A stretch of 48,195 bases of DNA, taken from NCBI GenBank assembly GCA_032052615.1, contig DAMBWF010000018.1:1-48195 (forward strand), read 5' to 3'. Source of the DNA: Pseudomonas_T sp032052615. GTDB lineage: Bacteria > Pseudomonadota > Gammaproteobacteria > Pseudomonadales > Pseudomonadaceae. The notes under the pieces are model-generated. The model was not told the origin of the DNA, ran no database searches, and worked only from the letters and a program-made list of their open reading frames with translations. The stretch's first letter is position 1; each line of letters opens with the position of its first letter. A program made the position numbers and the translations under genes. Below, piece by piece: positions 40,165 to 48,195 of this stretch.

Positions 40165-42327
40165 ATGGCCTTTTTCAAGCTGAAACCCAACGAGGACGTG
40201 AAATTCCCGGCCTATCCCTTCGACTTCCACAGCCACTTCGCCGGCATTCTCCCGGTGGAAAGCCCGCTCACGTGGCGGCAAGGCGACTTCGTCTTCCGTC
40301 CGAAGGGAACCCACGAGGACATCGTCCTGACAGGCGAACAGGAACTGTCGCTGATCGGCCTGCTGGCCGGCGAGGCCGTTCGGCATAACCCGGCCCTCGA
40401 CAGGCAGGCCGCGAGGCGGGAGGCCCACTACCGCCTGTTCGACCTGGGCCTGGAACGCATGACGGGCGAGAAGAACCCGTTCCGCGCCTATGACAAGGGG
40501 AATTACCTGCGCGGGGAGTGCGCGGCGGAAAGTCTCTACCTGGCCTGCGTGATCCTCCTGCGCCGGTTCGGCCTGTGCCTGGCGGACCTGGCCATCGACC
40601 GGCCCGACGTCTACCAGGCCACCCGCGAACTGTTGCGCGATCCCACGAAGCGGGACGAGGAGACCGACCAACTCGTGCGCTATTTCAATCGCAAGGTCTG
40701 GAGCGCCAACAAGTACACCCCCTTCGACGACGCCTGCTGGATACGCGGGACGATACGAGACCGTTACGGTGCCCGCTTCGCCGCGATGACCCTGGGCTAC
40801 CTTTACGAGGAAGGCATCGGCCATACCCAGACCGCCACCGGCGCCGATGAGATCGCCTTCCTGAACGACCTGTTCGTCCAGTTCAACGAGGCCATGAAGA
40901 CCCACTACACCCTGCTGGCCCATACCGCCCACGCCTATGGAACCTTGGTGCAATTCGACAAGGAATTGGCGGTGCTGACCAAGCTCTTCGCCGTCGGCGG
41001 TGACAACCGCCTTCCTTATCCGACCCTGGTCGGCCTCGACCTTCTGGGCATGGAAACGGCGACCGGCCTCTATGAGGCGTTCTTCCAGAAACTGGTCCAG
41101 GAGCGAGACGCCTTCGAAGCCTACGCCAAGCAACCGGGGCGGAAGAAAGTCGTGGTGCACATCCATTGCGGCGAAGGCACCGGCGTTTCCGCCAACAACC
41201 GCTCGCTCTGCGGATACTTCCTGCGCAACTCGGCCCTGCTCGACCCGTCGACGTTCTACCCGGCGCTGGCCGCCTATGCCCTCACCTGTTACCGCAATAC
41301 CTTGGACGAGCGAAAAGGCAAGGACCGGGAGCGCCAGCATGCCCCCCATCGCAAGCAGGAAAGCAATGCGCTCGGCGAGTTGTTCGACGAACTGTTCCAC
41401 GACAACAGCCTCACCGTGGATGGCCTGCGGGTGCAGCGCTTCGATATCACCAGTCCGACCACCCAGAGCCTGATCGGCTACCACGCCCGCAACAACATCA
41501 TGCATCTTGCTAGTGCCCTGGAGCAGCCGCAGGGCCAGGCGATCATCGCCCCGGACAGCCCCTTCGCCCTGCGCATCGGCCACGGCTATCACTACCGCAA
41601 CTATGTGGCCTCGAAATTTCCCATGTTGACCTTCGACACCAACCTGGGCAGCAACTTCATCACCGGCGCTTCCGTATTGTTCGATTCGGCCAATGCCTAC
41701 CGGCTCAACCGGGGTCTGCGCCACCTGAACGGGTACGTGGACACCGATACCTTGAAAGCCACGACGACCGCCATTTCCTACCTGGAGAACCCGCGACTCA
41801 CCCTGTCGCAATTGGGTTACCTCCATGACATGTCCCGCCGCGAGCGCCCCAGCGAAGAAGACAAAGCCGCCTTCGACCGGCACATCGAGCCCGTTCCCGA
41901 CTACATCCGGCCCGTCCTGAAGGCGTTCTTCTTCGCCATGGTCGAGCACCTTCGGCTGGAAGGCACGGGCCGGGTACGCACCTACCTCCGCTACCGGGTT
42001 TACCTCACCCTGTTCGCCATCGCGCTCAACTGGCGCTCCTATCTCCTGGGCGCGGACGGCCAGGGGGTGGAGCACTCCAATGTGCAGGACGAAGCGGTGC
42101 GCATGGCCTTGCTGCTGGCCTATGGCATCTACAAGGAGCACGAGGAGATCGACCCGGCCGTACTGCTTAGCCTCCATGCATTCTTTGTCGACCTCGCCAA
42201 GGCCTACTGGAAGGCCACCCTCGACGAGCCCCGGCCCGACCGCGAAGTGGCGCGCCCCATCACCCTCACGCGCTTCGAGGGGTTCGTCTCGCCCGACTCG
42301 GTGGTGCTGATCCACACGGAGCGCTGA
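40165..42327 (+). CDS. Large ADA-like (adenosine-deaminase superfamily) protein of the R-body locus
   Basis: A 720-residue protein, by far the largest product of the locus. Four motifs appear in the order used by adenosine/AMP deaminases: HxH in FDFHSHFAG (His22, His24), HxGE in HIHCGEGTG (His334, Glu337), RIGHGYH (His473), and TNLGSNFITGA, like the CP-SN-TGA strand. The last metal Asp is not clear. DTDT just downstream (about residue 525) is a candidate. Long insertions separate motifs 1 and 2, and a helical region of about 190 residues follows the last. There is no signal peptide. A purine- or nucleotide-like substrate is inference only. The stop is one base from the next ATG. Confidence 0.7.
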   Translation: MAFFKLKPNEDVKFPAYPFDFHSHFAGILPVESPLTWRQGDFVFRPKGTHEDIVLTGEQELSLIGLLAGEAVRHNPALDRQAARREAHYRLFDLGLERMTGEKNPFRAYDKGNYLRGECAAESLYLACVILLRRFGLCLADLAIDRPDVYQATRELLRDPTKRDEETDQLVRYFNRKVWSANKYTPFDDACWIRGTIRDRYGARFAAMTLGYLYEEGIGHTQTATGADEIAFLNDLFVQFNEAMKTHYTLLAHTAHAYGTLVQFDKELAVLTKLFAVGGDNRLPYPTLVGLDLLGMETATGLYEAFFQKLVQERDAFEAYAKQPGRKKVVVHIHCGEGTGVSANNRSLCGYFLRNSALLDPSTFYPALAAYALTCYRNTLDERKGKDRERQHAPHRKQESNALGELFDELFHDNSLTVDGLRVQRFDITSPTTQSLIGYHARNNIMHLASALEQPQGQAIIAPDSPFALRIGHGYHYRNYVASKFPMLTFDTNLGSNFITGASVLFDSANAYRLNRGLRHLNGYVDTDTLKATTTAISYLENPRLTLSQLGYLHDMSRRERPSEEDKAAFDRHIEPVPDYIRPVLKAFFFAMVEHLRLEGTGRVRTYLRYRVYLTLFAIALNWRSYLLGADGQGVEHSNVQDEAVRMALLLAYGIYKEHEEIDPAVLLSLHAFFVDLAKAYWKATLDEPRPDREVARPITLTRFEGFVSPDSVVLIHTER

Positions 42328-42328
42328 C

Positions 42329-42532
42329 ATGGACGACGAATTCTTCCACTACCTGGCCAGCCTCGAAGAGGACGAGATGGCCGCCGACGCACCGTCGTCC
42401 GACGACATCGCCCCCCCGGTGACACCGTCCACGGTGTCGCCGGAATTATTGGAGAAAGCCCGCCAGCAATACCCCCGGCTCGATGAAGCCGACCTGCTTT
42501 GGCTGCTCGGCCTCATCCGCCTGCTCGGTTGA
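42329..42532 (+). CDS. Small acidic protein coupled to the ADA-like gene
   Basis: A 67-residue acidic protein. The N-terminus (MDDEFFHYLASLEEDEM) is followed by a Pro/Ser linker and a C-terminal helix ending DLLWLLGLIRLL, which could dock on a partner. The start follows the ADA-like stop (TGACATG) by one base, so translation is coupled. It may be an accessory subunit of the large protein, as an inference from coupling. No family was recognised. Confidence 0.7.
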   Translation: MDDEFFHYLASLEEDEMAADAPSSDDIAPPVTPSTVSPELLEKARQQYPRLDEADLLWLLGLIRLLG

Positions 42533-42558
42533 ACCGTTCCACCCACCGGAGAACCACC

Positions 42559-42771
42559 ATGAAAGAAGAACTGGAAGATCTGAAGAACCGCGCCAACGCC
42601 TTGCTGGCCGAGTGCCTCGGTCAATGGCAGCAGGCCTTGCACAGCGAGCAGCCGGAGCCCACCGTCGGCCAATTGGCGCAACTGTCGATGCAATTGAGCG
42701 CCGTGCGCAACGCGCTGTATGCCAGCGCGGCGATCTGTCCCTCCACGATCCCAGCCTCGCCGACCTTCTGA
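42559..42771 (+). CDS. Small helical protein of the R-body locus
   Basis: A 70-residue, mostly helical protein (MKEELEDLKNRANALLAECL, then VGQLAQLSMQLSAVRNALYA) with a short Pro/Ser tail. GGAG lies 8 bases before the ATG. The frame runs further upstream to 42499, but that part overlaps the previous gene. No family was recognised. Confidence 0.7.
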   Translation: MKEELEDLKNRANALLAECLGQWQQALHSEQPEPTVGQLAQLSMQLSAVRNALYASAAICPSTIPASPTF

Positions 42772-42851
42772 CCCCTCGGGCGCGGCACGCCGCGCCCTTC
42801 CCTTTCCGGCGTCGTGTCCGGGGACCTCGGGCACGCGCCCGAGGAACCGCC

Positions 42852-43400
42852 ATGGACACATCCGAACTGAATGACGACCTGGACCAGTTGGCCCGGAGCT
42901 GGCTCAAGCGCCCCCTCACGGAGCAGGAACGCCAGCAGTTGCTGGATTTCCAGCGAAGCTGGCAAGGCTCGCCCCCAAGCGACCCCGCCGCCCAAGCGCG
43001 CCGGCAGGCGGAACAGGTCATCGAGGCGGAGCGCCAGCGAACCCAGGACTCCATCTCCAACATCCTGCGCAGCGTGCGGCGGGCCTCCGGCGAGGCCTTG
43101 CGCGCCCAGGAAAGCGGGGAGCAGGCGCTGCTCCAAGCCGTGGAGGCCGCGTCGTCCCTGGCCGACCTGCGGCCCTCCCACCTGAGCCCCGGCCAGCCGG
43201 GCGGCTCCAGCCAGATCGTCATGGCGCAGATCGCCGACCGCCTGGCCAATTTGGTGAGAAGCGAGGTGCAGCGCTGCTTCGAACAGCAGTTCGGCTCCCT
43301 GCGGCGCCAGTTGGAAAGCGCTCTGGCTGTGCTGCAGGAGACCAATCGCGGCACCTCGGCCGCTCGCGCCGATGGCCCGCCTCCGGGCCATCGGGCCTGA
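42852..43400 (+). CDS. Coiled-coil protein of the R-body locus
   Basis: A 182-residue, polar, largely helical protein. A central coiled coil includes RRQAEQVIEAERQRTQ and ISNILRSVRRASGEALRAQ. A second helix near the C-terminus (RLANLVRSEVQRCF and QQFGSLRRQLESAL) ends in a flexible tail. The ATG at 42852 has GAGGAA upstream. The open frame continues back to 42483 but that part overlaps other genes. It is the last gene before the second promoter-like element. A scaffold or assembly role is possible but not shown. Confidence 0.75.
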   Translation: MDTSELNDDLDQLARSWLKRPLTEQERQQLLDFQRSWQGSPPSDPAAQARRQAEQVIEAERQRTQDSISNILRSVRRASGEALRAQESGEQALLQAVEAASSLADLRPSHLSPGQPGGSSQIVMAQIADRLANLVRSEVQRCFEQQFGSLRRQLESALAVLQETNRGTSAARADGPPPGHRA

Positions 43401-43457
43401 CGCCGACGCCGCTGCCTGCCCCAGCACGCCCGCCAGTGTCCTACCAAGGCTCCGGCG

Positions 43458-43488
43458 GTTCACGCCCCTGTCTCGAAGGCGTTCCTTT
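43458..43488 (+). promoter_or_regulatory. R-body promoter-like element, copy 2
   Basis: GTTCACG (43458-43464), exactly 14 bases, then GCGTTCCTTT (43479-43488). It is identical in both blocks and in spacing to copy 1 at 38555-38585. It lies 46 bases before the first gene of the tandem reb pair. A small inverted repeat (CACGAC-ATGA-GTCGTG) follows at 43495-43510. Confidence 0.6.
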
Positions 43489-43533
43489 CATCAGCACGAC
43501 ATGAGTCGTGTTCAATCAGAAGGGAGTTCAATC

Positions 43534-43866
43534 ATGACGTTTCCGACTTCGGTCAACGACCAGATCACCGATGCCGTCACCCAATCCAACGTGAAGGTGA
43601 TCGGCGAAGCCCCGGCCATGGCGATGGGTTCGATCTACCAGACCATGGCCCACTCCACCGGCATCCTCTTCCAGAACGCCGTCTCCGCCCAGCAGCAGCA
43701 GAACACCCTGGCCCAGGCCGCCGCCAACATGGGCATCATGCAGGTGTACAGCGTGGATACCTCCGCCGACGCGGGCGCGTCCGAGAAGATCGGCCAGCTG
43801 GGTGTCGGCGACAACCTGACCAGCCTGCTGACGGTCCTCAACTCGTTCCGCAACCCGCGGGGCTAA
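43534..43866 (+). CDS. RebB-family R-body structural protein (tandem copy 1)
   Basis: A 110-residue R-body subunit. The conserved core is QITDAVTQSNVKVIGEAPA, with SIYQTMAHSTGILFQNAV and a Gln run. The C-terminal half contains YSVDTSADAGASEKIGQ and ends LLTVLNSFRNPRG. It has eight substitutions relative to the next gene over 106 aligned residues, which indicates a recent duplication. AGGGAG lies 9 bases before the ATG at 43534. An upstream ATG at 43501 is in frame but has no good ribosome-binding site. It is probably the major ribbon subunit, corresponding to RebA/RebB of other bacteria. Confidence 0.93.
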   Translation: MTFPTSVNDQITDAVTQSNVKVIGEAPAMAMGSIYQTMAHSTGILFQNAVSAQQQQNTLAQAAANMGIMQVYSVDTSADAGASEKIGQLGVGDNLTSLLTVLNSFRNPRG

Positions 43867-43917
43867 TGACCGGCGAGCGCCCCACAGCCGTTTCGATCAT
43901 GATCCAGGAGAAACCCA

Positions 43918-44241
43918 ATGACCTTTCCCACTTCCGTCAATAACCAGATCACCGATGCCGTCACCCAATCCAACGTGAAGGTGGTCGGCGAAGCCCCGGC
44001 CATGGCGATGGGCTCGATCTACCAGACCATGGCCCACTCCACCGGCATCCTCTTCGAGAACGCCGTGTCCGCCCAGCAGCAGCAGAACGCCCTGGCCCTG
44101 GCCTCGGCGAACATGGGTGTGATGCAGGTCTACAGCGTGGATACCTCCGCCGACGCGGGGGCGTCCGAGAAGATCGGCCAACTGGGTGTCGCCGACAACC
44201 TGACCAGCCTGCTGACGGTCCTCAATTCGTTCCGGACCTAA
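43918..44241 (+). CDS. RebB-family R-body structural protein (tandem copy 2)
   Basis: A 107-residue partner or duplicate of the preceding protein, differing at positions 9, 23, 47, 58, 61, 63, 68 and 92 and at the tail (ends SFRT). AGGAG lies 8 bases before the ATG. Paired, closely related small subunits are typical of R-body operons, where two proteins co-assemble. A strong terminator follows at 44271-44300, marking the end of the locus. Confidence 0.93.
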   Translation: MTFPTSVNNQITDAVTQSNVKVVGEAPAMAMGSIYQTMAHSTGILFENAVSAQQQQNALALASANMGVMQVYSVDTSADAGASEKIGQLGVADNLTSLLTVLNSFRT

Positions 44242-44270
44242 GCGCGCCTCATACCTTTTTCAGCTTCCTT

Positions 44271-44300
44271 GAAGGCGACCTCGCGGTCGCCTTCTTTTTA
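44271..44300 (+). terminator. Terminator at the end of the R-body locus
   Basis: GAAGGCGACC and GGTCGCCTTC form a perfect 10-bp stem with a TCGC loop followed by TTTTTA. This is a strong rho-independent terminator 30 bases after the last reb stop. Confidence 0.92.
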
Positions 44301-44360
44301 TCCGGCCAACATGAGCCAGATTCATGTTGAACCGCGACCCGGTCGGGCCCCGCGCGGCTT

Positions 44361-44369
44361 TGCTATGAT
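44361..44369 (+). promoter_or_regulatory. Extended -10 promoter candidate for metH
   Basis: TGCTATGAT has the extended -10 TGn motif plus TATGAT, 36 bases before the metH ATG. No good -35 box was seen. No cobalamin riboswitch fits in the 100 bases available. Confidence 0.45.
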
Positions 44370-44404
44370 CCGGCATCTCGCCGATTCCGCTTCCAGGTAT
44401 CTCC

Positions 44405-48096
<3,692 letters not shown>

Positions 48097-48097
<1 letters not shown>

Positions 48098-48195
48098 GTT
48101 CTGTACGAAAAGTCCGAACGGTTAGAATCAGCGCCATGACAGGCTGGAGGCCCGCATGGCAAAGCGCTACGAACTCCCAGATGCAGCTTGGGAGC
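48097..48195 (+). mobile_element. Left end of an IS5-family-like insertion sequence (partial)
   Basis: Directly after the metH stop the sequence GGTTCTGTACGAAAAGT looks like an IS5-family (IS427/IS1031-type) terminal inverted repeat. TTA at 48094-48096 fits the TNA target duplications of that group. A transposase-like start follows 58 bases later. The right end is outside the window, so neither the repeat nor the duplication can be confirmed. Confidence 0.7.
48156..48195 (+). CDS. N-terminus of an IS5-family-like transposase (partial)
   Basis: The first 13 residues (MAKRYELPDAAWE) match the typical start of IS5-group transposases, which begin M-A-x-R-Y-E-L-x-D-x-x-W. GGAGG lies 6 bases before the ATG. 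The rest of the gene runs past the right edge. Confidence 0.7.
   Translation, partial: MAKRYELPDAAWE

Noticed and set aside
42499..42558. N-terminal extension of the 70-residue reb-locus protein
   Set aside because: The extension overlaps the preceding gene and lacks a ribosome-binding site. ATG 42559 has GGAG upstream.
44301..44404. Cobalamin riboswitch before metH
   Set aside because: Only about 100 bases are available and no B12-box-like sequence was recognised.

Overview
This window comes from a high-GC fluorescent-pseudomonad-like gammaproteobacterium (Pseudomonadaceae). The main evidence is a pyoverdine gene block (pvdA, pvdQ, fpvI, fpvR, pvdR, pvdT, opmQ, pvdP) with exact PvdS-type iron-starvation promoters, plus core genes whose order resembles P. 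aeruginosa PAO1. Family names and synteny are recalled from general knowledge. No database search was run.

Region 1 (about 1-5.5 kb) holds a GNAT acetyltransferase, a FpvA/FpvB-like TonB-dependent siderophore receptor with a signalling domain, a tRNA-Val(GAC) with a clear promoter and terminator, and a PauB-type FAD amine oxidase.

Region 2 (5.5-18.1 kb) is the pyoverdine block. A C39-like lipoprotein that has lost its catalytic Cys lies next to pvdQ and pvdA. Divergent fpvI and fpvR share a strong Fur box. The PvdRT-OpmQ exporter and the PvdP tyrosinase follow. Three TAAAT-N16-CGT boxes drive pvdA-pvdQ, pvdRT-opmQ and pvdP. The peptide synthetases are not in the window.

Region 3 (18.1-24.7 kb) is core: dusA, tal, an RssB/RssC-type partner-switching pair, a PilZ protein, MlaA, a HAD-like pseudoenzyme and a DUF4404 protein. 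Region 4 (24.7-33.9 kb) has two PepSY proteins with a two-component system (BqsRS-like order), a patatin-like lipase, and a nitric-oxide defence module (NnrS, flavohaemoglobin, NorR/FhpR with three NorR sites and a sigma-54 promoter), then QueD/PTPS and NfuA. An acyltransferase, a small charged protein and a second GNAT follow.

Region 5 (37.2-44.3 kb) is the accessory highlight: an R-body (refractile body, Reb) locus between nfuA and metH. It starts with a Crp/Fnr-type regulator and an ECF sigma factor. Four RebB-family structural proteins flank a set of unknown proteins, among them a 720-residue protein carrying adenosine-deaminase-like metal motifs. An identical two-part promoter-like element, GTTCACG-N14-GCGTTCCTTT, sits upstream of the first reb gene and of the terminal reb pair, which suggests a dedicated two-transcript regulon. 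The window ends with metH and the left end of an IS5-family-like insertion sequence abutting the metH stop codon.
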